Positions 40,856-48,939 of a stretch of DNA of 64,000 bases are shown here, piece after piece. The stretch's first letter is position 1, and each line of letters opens with the position of its first letter. Under the pieces are notes generated by a model. It had not been told where the DNA came from, made no database searches, and was given only the letters and a program-made list of their open reading frames with translations. The DNA comes from Streptomyces dioscori (lineage in GTDB: Bacteria; Actinomycetota; Actinomycetes; Streptomycetales; Streptomycetaceae). Location of the stretch: the NCBI RefSeq assembly GCF_003024195.1, contig NZ_KZ679048.1, positions 310,001-374,000 of the forward strand. The letters run 5' to 3'. The translations under genes and the position numbers were made by a program.

Positions 40856-42277
40856 ATGAAGAGACGCACCCTGCTGGCGACCGCCCTGCTCGGTACCGTC
40901 GCGGCCCCGGCCCTCGCCGGTACCGCCAGGGCGGCGGCCCCAGGACCCTCGATAACCCGGACCGGGACCACCACGCTCGACAGCCAGGCCATCTTCTTCG
41001 TCTCCTACGACGGCCTGGTCAACAACAACTCGTTCCAGAAGAACGCCCTGCTCACCCACAAGGGCTACCAGTACGCCGCCTGGTACACCGCCGACCGCAA
41101 CGCCGTCATCGGCCGGCGCGTGCTCGGCGCGAGCACCTGGTCGACCGTCAAGGCCGGACACACCCTGCGGTACGACGACTCCCACAACGTCATCTCCATG
41201 GGCGTCTCCAAGTCCGACGGCCGTCTGCACCTCCACATGGACTCGCACAGCGACGGCTTCACCTACGTGAAGTCGGTGGCCGGGCTCATGGACAACCCCT
41301 CGGGCCTGAGCTGGACCGCGAGCCGCTTCGGCGCGCCCCAGTCCACGCTCGACGGGCTCGCGCTCACCTCGCAGTTCACGTACCCGCAGTTCGTCTCCAC
41401 GCCCGACGGGAAGCTGCAGCTCAGCTACCGCGTGGGGGTGTCCGGTAACGGCCGCAACGCCCTCGCCGAGTACAACGGCACGTCCTGGACGGTCCTCGGC
41501 GAGTGGAGCAGTTCCACCGGCACGTACACCAGCGAGCACGGCTCCAGCGGCGTCCGCAACATGTACCTGCACGGCATCGACTACGACCGCAACGGGCGGC
41601 TGCACTCCTTCTTCACCTGGCGCGAGCAGAACGGCGCGGTGATGTGCAACAGCGGCGGCCTCACCAACCACGACACCGGTTACGTCTACTCGGACGACCG
41701 CGGCCGGACCTGGCGCAACAACGCGGGCACGGTCGTCGGCACCACCGGCACCTCGAACACGGTCGCCGTCACCGACAGCGGCCTGGTCGTCGACGCCCTC
41801 AACCCGGACCACTCCCTGATGAACCAGGAGAGCCAGGCCACCGACTCCGCCGGCCGCCCGCACGCGATCATCAGTTACGTCCCCGGCCGCTTCGGCCAGT
41901 GCACCACCAACTATGTCGCCGACCGGACGGCCAACGGCCGCGCCTTCCACGTACGCAAGACGGCCGCCGGAGCCTGGAGCAAGACCGAGATACCGATCGC
42001 CCTGAACTCCAGCCAGCGCACCCGGCTGGTCCTCGACAAGTACGACAACGCGTACGCGATCCTGCCCTACGGCCGTATCGCCGCCGCTTCGGCCGCCTCC
42101 GGACACACCGACTGGACGACCCTGTTCGACGGCAGCGGACTCGACGCCTTCGGTGAGGTCCTCGTCGACGAGACGCGGATCGCCCAGGACGGCGTACTGT
42201 CCATCCTTCACCAGGTCAGGTCCACCGGTACGACGCCGTCGGCACTGCGTGTCATCGACTTCGGACTGCCCGCGTGA
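40856..42277 (+). CDS. Secreted BNR-type beta-propeller protein, candidate polysaccharide lyase
   Basis: The 473-residue protein starts with a Tat-like signal (MKRRTLLATALLGTVAAPAL ... GTARA). The mature part is a repeated-blade protein of the BNR_4 kind. It has an aspartate/His-rich core segment, DDSHNVISMGVSKSDGRLHL followed by HMDSHSDGF, and later MYLHGIDYDRNGRLHSFFTW and DTGYVYSDDRGRTWRNN. Ulvan lyases of families PL24/PL25 and other sugar-polymer enzymes use this fold with His/Tyr/Arg catalysis. It is placed between the rhamnose mutarotase and the LacI regulator, so release of rhamnose-containing oligosaccharides is a reasonable guess. Exact activity is not known. Confidence 0.75.
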   Translation: MKRRTLLATALLGTVAAPALAGTARAAAPGPSITRTGTTTLDSQAIFFVSYDGLVNNNSFQKNALLTHKGYQYAAWYTADRNAVIGRRVLGASTWSTVKAGHTLRYDDSHNVISMGVSKSDGRLHLHMDSHSDGFTYVKSVAGLMDNPSGLSWTASRFGAPQSTLDGLALTSQFTYPQFVSTPDGKLQLSYRVGVSGNGRNALAEYNGTSWTVLGEWSSSTGTYTSEHGSSGVRNMYLHGIDYDRNGRLHSFFTWREQNGAVMCNSGGLTNHDTGYVYSDDRGRTWRNNAGTVVGTTGTSNTVAVTDSGLVVDALNPDHSLMNQESQATDSAGRPHAIISYVPGRFGQCTTNYVADRTANGRAFHVRKTAAGAWSKTEIPIALNSSQRTRLVLDKYDNAYAILPYGRIAAASAASGHTDWTTLFDGSGLDAFGEVLVDETRIAQDGVLSILHQVRSTGTTPSALRVIDFGLPA

Positions 42278-42356
42278 GGGAGTCCGTTCCGGGTGGGCGC
42301 GCGGGTAATGTGACTGCGTGCCCACCACTCCCCGTTCTCCCGGAGGTAACCGCCTG

Positions 42357-43382
42357 ATGGCCCAGTCGGTGGGTATCAAGGACGTCGCCCGAGTCGCCGG
42401 AGTCTCCGTCGGCACGGTCTCGAACGTCATCAACCGCCCCGACACGGTGGCCTCGGAGACCCGCGCCCGCGTGCTCTCCGCCATCGACCGGCTCGGTTAC
42501 GTCCGCAGCGAGTCGGCGCGGCAGCTGCGCGCCGGACGCAGCCGGATCATGGGCCTGCTCGTCCTCGACATGGGCAACCCCTTCTTCGTGGACGTGGCGC
42601 GCGGCGCCGAGCGGGCCGCGCGAGAGGCCGGGCTCGGTGTGATGGTCTGCAACAGCGCGCAGAGCGCCGGCGAGGAGGCCGACTATCTGTCGCTCTTCGC
42701 CGAACAGCGCGTGAGGGGCGTCCTGTTGACCCCCGCCGACGCGACCGGGCGCAACATAGAGGCGTTCCGCCGGCACGGCATCCCCTTCGTCCTCGTCGAC
42801 CGTGTGGCCGAGGGCACCACCGAGTGCTCGGTGTCCGTCGACGACGTCGCGGGCGGCGCGCTCGCCGTACGGCATCTGATCGACGCGGGCCACCGCTCCA
42901 TCGCCTACGTGAGCGGGCCGCCCGGACTCACCCAGGTCACCGACCGCCGCACGGGTGCCATGAACGCCCTCGCCGAGGCCGGACTCGGCCCGGAGTGCCT
43001 GCGCGAGCTGCCCACCGAGCGCCTCGACGTGGCCGCGGGCCGCGACGCGGGCGCCAGGCTCCTCGGCCTCGCGGAGCGCCCCACCGCCGTCTTCTGCGCC
43101 AACGACCTGCTCGCCCTCGGCGTGCTGCAGGCGGTGTTCGCGGCCGGGGTGAGCGTCCCGGACGACCTCGCGATCGTCGGCTACGACGACATCGAGTTCG
43201 CCGCGGCGGCGGCCGTCCCGCTGACCTCGGTGCGCCAGCCCGCCGTGACCATGGGCGCGCTCGCCGCGGAACTCCTCCTGGAGGAGACCGAGGCCGCCGC
43301 GGCTCCCGGCGGCCACCAGCACCGGCGCGTGGTCCTCCAGCCGGAACTGGTGGTGCGGCGCTCCAGCCTCCCACCGCGCTGA
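42357..43382 (+). CDS. LacI family transcriptional regulator, probable rhamnose repressor
   Basis: The 341-residue protein begins with a LacI HTH (VGIKDVARVAGVSVGTVSNV, INRPDTVASETRARVLSAID) and hinge, followed by a sugar-binding domain (IMGLLVLDMGNPFFVDVARG, RVRGVLLTPADATGRNIEAF, DDLAIVGYDDIEFAAAAAVP). ATG 42357 is preceded by GGAGG, though 11 bases away; a GTG at 42318 is possible. Palindromes of LacI type in the rha divergent promoters are its likely operators and rhamnose or a derivative its inducer, by position. Confidence 0.88.
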   Translation: MAQSVGIKDVARVAGVSVGTVSNVINRPDTVASETRARVLSAIDRLGYVRSESARQLRAGRSRIMGLLVLDMGNPFFVDVARGAERAAREAGLGVMVCNSAQSAGEEADYLSLFAEQRVRGVLLTPADATGRNIEAFRRHGIPFVLVDRVAEGTTECSVSVDDVAGGALAVRHLIDAGHRSIAYVSGPPGLTQVTDRRTGAMNALAEAGLGPECLRELPTERLDVAAGRDAGARLLGLAERPTAVFCANDLLALGVLQAVFAAGVSVPDDLAIVGYDDIEFAAAAAVPLTSVRQPAVTMGALAAELLLEETEAAAAPGGHQHRRVVLQPELVVRRSSLPPR

Positions 43383-43561
43383 GGTGGCGTTCCGGGCCGT
43401 GCGGTGGTGCTGAGCGGTTGGTCAGTACGTTCCTGTTTCCCCACTGTTCACCGCCTGATCGGCCGGTCAGTACGGATTTCTTGATCCCCGGCCTCGGCTC
43501 GCCGGAGAACTTGTGCTGAACTGGTTCGCGGTCAGGAATCCGTCCGTCTCAGGAGCCCCTT

Positions 43562-44863
43562 TTGAGCACCAGTTACCGTCAGCCCGGTGTCGTCCTCAGC
43601 GACCGCCGGTTCACCGTGCCCCTCGATCACGACGCCCCCACCGGCGAGACGATCGAGCTGTACGCCCGTGAGGTGGTCGCGAGCGACCAGGCGGACCAGG
43701 ACCTGCCCTGGCTGGTGTACCTCCAGGGAGGGCCCGGTTTCGGCGCCAACCGCTTCGTGGGCAAGCAGGCCTGGCTGGGCCGCGCCCTGGAGGAGTACCG
43801 CGTCCTGCTGCTCGACCAGCGGGGCACCGGCAGCTCCACGCCCGCCAACCGGCAGACGCTCCCGCTGCGCGGCGGACCCCGCGAACAGGCCGACCATCTC
43901 GCGCTGTTCCGCGCCGACTCCATCGTTCGCGACTGCGAGGCGATCCGCCCGGCCGTCACCGGTGGCGCCCCCTGGGCCGTCCTCGGCCAGAGCTTCGGCG
44001 GCTTCTGCGCGACCCACTACCTCTCCACGGCGCCCGAGGGCCTGAGCACGGCCCTCATCACCGGCGGCCTGCCGACCCTCGACGGCCACGCCGACGACGT
44101 CTACCGGGCCGCGTACCCGCGTATCGAGCGCAAGGTCGCCTCGCACTACGCGCGTTACCCCCAGGACGTCGAGCGGGCCCGCCGGATCGCCGAGTACGTC
44201 CTGCTCAACGAGCCCGTCCTGCACAACGGTTACCGGCTCACCGTCGAGGCCTTCCAGTCCCTCGGCATCCTCCTCGGCGGCGGCGAGGGCAGCCACCGGC
44301 TGCACTACCTCCTGGAGAACGCCTTCGTCCGCACCGCCCAGGGCGCGGCTCTCTCCGACGCCTTCCAGGAGGAGGTCCAGTCCCTCCTCTCGTACGCCGG
44401 ACATCCCCTGTACGCCCTGGTCCACGAGGCCTGCTACGCCCAGGGCGAGCGCCCCACCGCCTGGTCCGCCGAGCGGGTCCGCGCCGACTTCCCCCAGTTC
44501 GACGCGGCCAAGAGCCTCGCGGGCGACGGCCCCGTCCTGTTCACCGGCGAGTCCGTCCACCCCTGGACCTTCGACTGCGACCCGGCCCTGCGCCCGCTGC
44601 GCGAGACCGCGGACCTGCTGGCCGAGCGCACCGACTGGCCCGTCCTGTACGACCCCGCCCGCCTCGCCGCCAACGAGGTCCCCGTCGCCGCGGCCGTCTA
44701 CCACGACGACATGTACGTCGACACGGACCACGCCCTGCGGACGGCCCGCACGATCCGCGGCCTGCGCACCTACGTCACGGACGAGTTCGAGCACGACGGA
44801 GTGAGAGCGGGCGGCCCCCGGGTCCTGGACCGCCTCCTGTCCCTGGCAAGGGACGAGGCCTGA
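43562..44863 (+). CDS. Proline iminopeptidase-like alpha/beta hydrolase
   Basis: The 433-residue protein matches the large prolyl aminopeptidase family S33. YLQGGPGFGANRF is the oxyanion segment, LLLDQRGTGSSTPANRQTL the family hallmark, and LGQSFGGFCATHYLSTAPEG the nucleophile elbow. VYHDDMYVDTDHALRTARTI and the final EFEHDGVRAGGPRVLDRLLS carry the acid and His. The start is TTG 43562, six bases after AGGAG; no ATG or GTG fits the conserved start. It would remove N-terminal proline or a similar residue. A copy of the dispersed GC element follows its stop at once. Confidence 0.88.
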   Translation: MSTSYRQPGVVLSDRRFTVPLDHDAPTGETIELYAREVVASDQADQDLPWLVYLQGGPGFGANRFVGKQAWLGRALEEYRVLLLDQRGTGSSTPANRQTLPLRGGPREQADHLALFRADSIVRDCEAIRPAVTGGAPWAVLGQSFGGFCATHYLSTAPEGLSTALITGGLPTLDGHADDVYRAAYPRIERKVASHYARYPQDVERARRIAEYVLLNEPVLHNGYRLTVEAFQSLGILLGGGEGSHRLHYLLENAFVRTAQGAALSDAFQEEVQSLLSYAGHPLYALVHEACYAQGERPTAWSAERVRADFPQFDAAKSLAGDGPVLFTGESVHPWTFDCDPALRPLRETADLLAERTDWPVLYDPARLAANEVPVAAAVYHDDMYVDTDHALRTARTIRGLRTYVTDEFEHDGVRAGGPRVLDRLLSLARDEA

Positions 44864-44869
44864 CCCTTC

Positions 44870-44889
44870 AGGGGCGCGGGGAACTGCGC
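44870..44889. repeat. Dispersed 20-base GC element, inverse orientation
   Basis: AGGGGCGCGGGGAACTGCGC is the exact reverse complement of the copy at 30411-30430 and begins seven bases after the stop of the iminopeptidase-like gene. Confidence 0.85.
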
Positions 44890-44927
44890 GGCCGGCCACA
44901 CCGGACCCCCGTCCCTAGTCTGATCCC

Positions 44928-45704
44928 ATGACGAGATTCAACGATCACGCGGTCCTGATCACAGCCGCGGGCCAGGGCATCGGCGAGGCGACGGCACACC
45001 GCTTCGCCGCGGAAGGCGCGAACGTGCTGGTCACGGACCGCGACGCGACCCGTGCCAAGCGGGTGGCCGACGCGATCGAGGCGGCAGGCGGCACGGCGGT
45101 CCCGTACGCGTGCGACGTGGCCGACCCCGCCGCCGTCGACGCGGCGGTCACCACGGCGGTGGACTCCTTCGGCCGCCTGGACGTGCTGGTCAACAACGCC
45201 TACGCGTGCCACACCGACCCCGCCTCCTTCGAGGAGCACGAGGACGGCCCCTGGTACGAGGACTTCGAGATCACCCTGCACGGCGCGTACCGCTGCATCC
45301 GCGCGGCCCTGCCGCATCTGGTGGCCGCGGGCGGACGAGGGGCGATCGTCAACATCGGCTCGGTCAACGCCGAGCAGCACTTCGGCTCCCACGCGTACAG
45401 CGCGGCCAAGGCGGCACTGGCCTCGCTGACCCGTACGGTCGCCGTCGAATCGGCCCCGAGGGGTGTCCGGGTGAATCTCGTCGAGCCGGGCACCATCCGG
45501 ACCAACGCCTGGGACGGCCGCGGCGAGTTCCTCGAACGCGCCGCCGCCCACTACCCGTTGGGGCGGGTCGGCGAGCCCGCCGACATCGCGTCCGCCGTCG
45601 CCTTCCTGGCCTCGGCGGACGCGGCCTGGATCACCGGAGTGACGCTGCCGGTCGACGGCGGCCTGCTGGTGAGCAACCTGGCGATGATCCGCGACATGTC
45701 CTGA
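44928..45704 (+). CDS. SDR family NAD(P)-dependent oxidoreductase
   Basis: The 258-residue classical SDR has the cofactor motif TAAGQGIG (12-19, with Ala for the usual first Gly), LVTDRDATRAKRVADAIEAA, NNAY in place of NNAG, the active-site Ser in IVNIGSVNAEQ and YSAAK. ITGVTLPVDGGLLVS is a standard end. Substrate unknown. It stands alone, 64 bases after the peptidase-like gene. Confidence 0.9.
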   Translation: MTRFNDHAVLITAAGQGIGEATAHRFAAEGANVLVTDRDATRAKRVADAIEAAGGTAVPYACDVADPAAVDAAVTTAVDSFGRLDVLVNNAYACHTDPASFEEHEDGPWYEDFEITLHGAYRCIRAALPHLVAAGGRGAIVNIGSVNAEQHFGSHAYSAAKAALASLTRTVAVESAPRGVRVNLVEPGTIRTNAWDGRGEFLERAAAHYPLGRVGEPADIASAVAFLASADAAWITGVTLPVDGGLLVSNLAMIRDMS

Positions 45705-45793
45705 GGCCGAGCGACCCGACAGCCGGTACGGGGGAGGAGCTGAACCATGCTCGTGGTGATCACCACGGGCGCGCCCTGCGTACGCTGGGAGAC

Positions 45794-46633
45794 ATGCAAG
45801 ACGAACCCGGCAGCACGGCCCCGGCCCGCACCGACCTGACAGCCGACTGCGCCCGGTGCTTCGGACTGTGCTGTGTCGCGCTGCCCTTCACCGCCTCGGC
45901 GGACTTCGCGATCGACAAGGCCGCCGGGAGCCCCTGCAAGAACCTGCGGACGGATTTCGGCTGCGGCATCCACACGGAGCTGCGGCAGCGGGGCTTCAAC
46001 GGCTGCACGGTCTACGACTGCTTCGGCGCCGGGCAGAAGGTCTCGCAGCTCACCTTCGGCGGCGAGGACTGGCGCTCAGGGGGCCGGGAGCACTCCCGGC
46101 TGATGTTCGACGTGTTCCACACCGTGCGGCAGCTCCAGGAACTGCTCTGGTACCTCACCCAGGCGCTGGAGCTGCCCGCGGCCCGCCCGGTCCACCCCGA
46201 ACTGCGCCGCGCGCTCGACCGCACCGAGGCGCTCACCCGCCTGGATCGGCGCGAACTGGCCGGGCTGGACGTGACGCCGGTCCGTCAGGACGCCAACGTC
46301 CTGCTGCTGCGCACCAGCGAGCTGGCCCGCGCCGGTCGCGGCCGGGGCAGGAAGAAGGAACGCCGCGGCGCCGACCTGATGGGGGCCCGGCTCAAGGGCG
46401 CCGATCTGCGGGGCGCCGACCTCCGCGGCGCCTACCTCATCGCCGCGGACCTCACGGGCGCCGATCTGCGCTCCGCGGATCTGATCGGCGCCGACCTGCG
46501 CGACGCCGACCTGACGGACGCCGATCTGACCGGCGCCCTCTTCCTCACCCAGCCGCAGCTCAACGCCGCCAAGGGCAGCGCGGGCACCAGGCTTCCCGTG
46601 TCATTCACCCGCCCCGGTCACTGGACACCGTGA
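45794..46633 (+). CDS. Cys-rich N-terminus fused to pentapeptide repeats
   Basis: The 279-residue protein has two parts. Residues 1-80 are Cys-rich, with CARCFGLCC, SPCKNLRTDFGCGIHTEL and GFNGCTVYDCFG, resembling YkgJ-type metal-binding proteins. Residues about 195-255 are pentapeptide repeats of the A(D/N)LxG form (LMGARLKGADLRGADLRGAY and onward), about twelve units, which form a right-handed beta-helix. The middle is a helical linker. Such repeats can mimic DNA or bind gyrase, but no such role is shown. Its end overlaps the convergent P450 gene by 33 bases. Confidence 0.85.
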   Translation: MQDEPGSTAPARTDLTADCARCFGLCCVALPFTASADFAIDKAAGSPCKNLRTDFGCGIHTELRQRGFNGCTVYDCFGAGQKVSQLTFGGEDWRSGGREHSRLMFDVFHTVRQLQELLWYLTQALELPAARPVHPELRRALDRTEALTRLDRRELAGLDVTPVRQDANVLLLRTSELARAGRGRGRKKERRGADLMGARLKGADLRGADLRGAYLIAADLTGADLRSADLIGADLRDADLTDADLTGALFLTQPQLNAAKGSAGTRLPVSFTRPGHWTP

Positions 46634-48124
46634 CGCCGATGGCGCCTCCCGGGCCTCGGGAACCTCGGGCGCCACGGCTTGTGCGGGGGAGCGGCGGCGA
46701 AGGTTCAGCGTCAGGCCCTCCGGCATCAGCGTGAGTCGTTCCGCCACCCGCAGCCGGTAGGCGGGGTCGGGCAGCAGCTCGTACCGGCGCAGCAGCAGGC
46801 CCAGGACGAGCGTCGCCTCGTGCAGTGCGAACTGCCGCCCGATGCAGGCCCGCGCGCCGGTGCCGAACGGCTTGAAGGTGTGGGCGGGCCGGGCCCGTAC
46901 GGCCGCCGGTTCGAAGCGGTCCGGATCGAACCGTTCCGTGTCCGGGCCCCACGCGTCGGGATCGCGGTGCAGCAGCGGCATCAGGACCAGCGCCCACGCG
47001 CCCCGGCGCATCGGATGGACACCGCCGAGAACCGTGTCCTGGCGGGCCTCGCGCGCGAACGCGGGCGCCGTCGGCCACAGCCGCAGCGACTCGTCCAGTA
47101 CGCGCCGCACGTACCGGAGCCTGGCGACCTGGTCGTAGGCCGGTTCCGCGGTGTCTCCCCAGACGCGGTCCACCTCGGCGCGGGCGCGGGCGGCGATCTC
47201 GGGATGCCGCGCCAGATGGTGCAGGGCGAAGGAGAGCGCGCCCGACGTCGTCTCGTGGCCGGCGATGAGGAAGGTGATGACCTGGCGGCGGACGTTCTCG
47301 GGGGTCAGACGTTCGCCGGTCTCCGGATGCGCGGTCTCCAGCATCCGGTCGAGGAGGTCGCCGTCACCGGCGGGCCCGTGCCGCCGCGTCTCGACGACGG
47401 CGTCGACCGTGCGGTTGAGGTACGCCACGTCGGCCCGGTTGCGGAGGCCGGCCCTGCGCATCAGCACCGGCGCCACCGGCGCGGGGACGACGTTGAGGCG
47501 CTGCGCGTACGACAGCGCGCCCACCATGGCCGTGACGAAGGGATGCGGCCGGGCGCGCTCGAAGGAGTCGAAGTCATGGCCGAAGCCGGTGCGGGCGATC
47601 GTCTCCAGTGTCAGTTTGGTCATGTCGCCGGGCACGTCCACGGCCCGTCCCGCGGCCTGTTCGGAGTCCCAGTGGCCGGTGAGCCGGGCGGCCACGCCCA
47701 GCATCATCGCGTGGTAGCCCTCCATGGCCTCGCGGCTGAAGCCGGGCGCCAGCACGTCGTGCGCGAGCTGCCAGTTGGGCTCGTGGTTGTACGCGGTGAA
47801 GAGGCCGTCCCCGGCGACGGGCCGCAGGTTGGCGACCCCCAGCCCGACATGTTTCGCGAACCGGGACTCGTCCGCCAGCTCGCCCGTGAGTTCCGCGCCC
47901 CACACGAAGACGATCTCCTTGCCGAATCCCTTGCGCCGGAAGATCGGCCCGAGCCTGCGGCCGACACGCAGCGAATCCTGCAGCGGCGTACGCAGGTTGG
48001 TGCCGACGGCGTCGCCGATCAGCGGCACCCGGTAGGGAGGGTGCGGGATGCGGCGCAGCTCGGGCCAGCCCAGCTCCGCGCTGCGGAACCCCTTCGGCAG
48101 AGCCGTGTCCCTGGTGCCCGCCAT
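46601..48124 (-). CDS. Cytochrome P450 (CYP102-like haem domain without reductase)
   Basis: The 507-residue P450 has I-helix LIAGHETTSGALSFALHHLA, the E-x-x-R in DESLRLWPTAPAFAREA, and the haem loop FKPFGTGARACIGRQFALHE with ligand Cys427. The N-terminal IPHPPYRVPLIGD and the overall sequence are closer to the CYP102/P450-BM3 haem domain and fatty-acid hydroxylases than to typical actinobacterial P450s. No reductase is fused or adjacent, so external ferredoxin or reductase is needed. ATG 48124 follows GAGGAG. It is divergent from a TetR gene, its likely regulator. Confidence 0.92.
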   Translation of the reverse strand: MAGTRDTALPKGFRSAELGWPELRRIPHPPYRVPLIGDAVGTNLRTPLQDSLRVGRRLGPIFRRKGFGKEIVFVWGAELTGELADESRFAKHVGLGVANLRPVAGDGLFTAYNHEPNWQLAHDVLAPGFSREAMEGYHAMMLGVAARLTGHWDSEQAAGRAVDVPGDMTKLTLETIARTGFGHDFDSFERARPHPFVTAMVGALSYAQRLNVVPAPVAPVLMRRAGLRNRADVAYLNRTVDAVVETRRHGPAGDGDLLDRMLETAHPETGERLTPENVRRQVITFLIAGHETTSGALSFALHHLARHPEIAARARAEVDRVWGDTAEPAYDQVARLRYVRRVLDESLRLWPTAPAFAREARQDTVLGGVHPMRRGAWALVLMPLLHRDPDAWGPDTERFDPDRFEPAAVRARPAHTFKPFGTGARACIGRQFALHEATLVLGLLLRRYELLPDPAYRLRVAERLTLMPEGLTLNLRRRSPAQAVAPEVPEAREAPSASRCPVTGAGE

Positions 48125-48232
48125 CGCGCCATCTCCTCTGTGCCGACCGCCGGTTGCGCCTGTTGTACGCGGATTCAATAGTGGTCGTCAGTGTGATCCT
48201 GCTGTTGAACCGACGTCAAGTAGAGTGCGGGC

Positions 48233-48841
48233 ATGGCCGCCAAGGAGGGGGAGCGCACGCGTCGTCGGCTCAGTACCGAGGAGCGCCGGGAGGAACTGCT
48301 CACGGTCGGGGCGAGGCTGTTCTCGGAGAGCCCGTACGACGACGTCTGGATCGAGCAGGTCGCCGAACTCGCCGGTGTGTCACGGGGGTTGCTCTACCAC
48401 TACTTCCCGACCAAGCGGGACTTCTTCGCGGCCGTCGTGGAGCGGGAGAGCCGGCGCATGCTGCGGGTCACCGCCGCCGTGCCCGGAGTGCCCGTCCGTG
48501 CGCAGATCGACGCCGGGCTCGACACCTTCCTGGAGTACGTCCAGAAGCACGCGCACGGCTTCCGCGCCTTCCACCGCGCAGAGGCGGCGGGGGACCAGGC
48601 GGTCCGCAAGGTGTACCGGGAGACGCTCGCCGCGCAGCAGCGGCAGATCCTGGAAGCGCTGGCCGCGGACCCGGAGACGGCCTGGACCGAGGAGGACCTG
48701 CCGGTCCTGCGGATCGCCGTGCGGGGCTGGCTGGCCTTCATGGCGGCCGCCTGCCTGGAGTGGCTCAAGGAGCCCGGTCTCTCCCGGGAGCAGGTGCGCG
48801 ACGTGTGCGCGCGAGCCCTGCTCGGGGCCGTCCGTCCGTGA
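48233..48841 (+). CDS. TetR family transcriptional regulator
   Basis: The 202-residue protein has a TetR HTH at about 15-60: RREELLTVGARLFSESPYDD, VWIEQVAELAGVSRGLLYHY and FPTKRDFFAAVVERE. The C-terminal ligand domain is helical and resembles TetR_C_33-like proteins. It is divergent from the P450 gene. GGATTCAA at 48171 and TTGAACC at 48205 are inverted half-sites in the shared promoter region, a weak operator candidate. Fatty acids would be a fitting effector, by analogy with CYP102 control. Confidence 0.9.
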   Translation: MAAKEGERTRRRLSTEERREELLTVGARLFSESPYDDVWIEQVAELAGVSRGLLYHYFPTKRDFFAAVVERESRRMLRVTAAVPGVPVRAQIDAGLDTFLEYVQKHAHGFRAFHRAEAAGDQAVRKVYRETLAAQQRQILEALAADPETAWTEEDLPVLRIAVRGWLAFMAAACLEWLKEPGLSREQVRDVCARALLGAVRP

Positions 48842-48907
48842 ACTCGCTGTCACAAAGGTGCCGTGAGCGGCGCCGCGTGGTTGGCGTACACCCCGATCTT
48901 CTGTAGG

Positions 48908-48926
48908 TTAGGCAAGGCTTACCTAA
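48908..48926. promoter_or_regulatory. Iron box (IdeR/DmdR-type operator)
   Basis: TTAGGCAAGGCTTACCTAA is a 19-base near-palindrome that matches the actinobacterial iron-box consensus (TTAGGTTAGGCTAACCTAA) at 16 of 19 positions. It ends 13 bases before the start of the DUF2470 gene, so that gene should be repressed when iron is plentiful. Confidence 0.85.
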
Positions 48927-48939
48927 GGGAGGTTTTGGG

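Noticed and set aside
40634..42484. Minus-strand frame of 616 codons opposite the BNR protein
   Set aside because: Val/Gly/Arg-rich shadow; the plus strand has a signal peptide and beta-propeller repeats.
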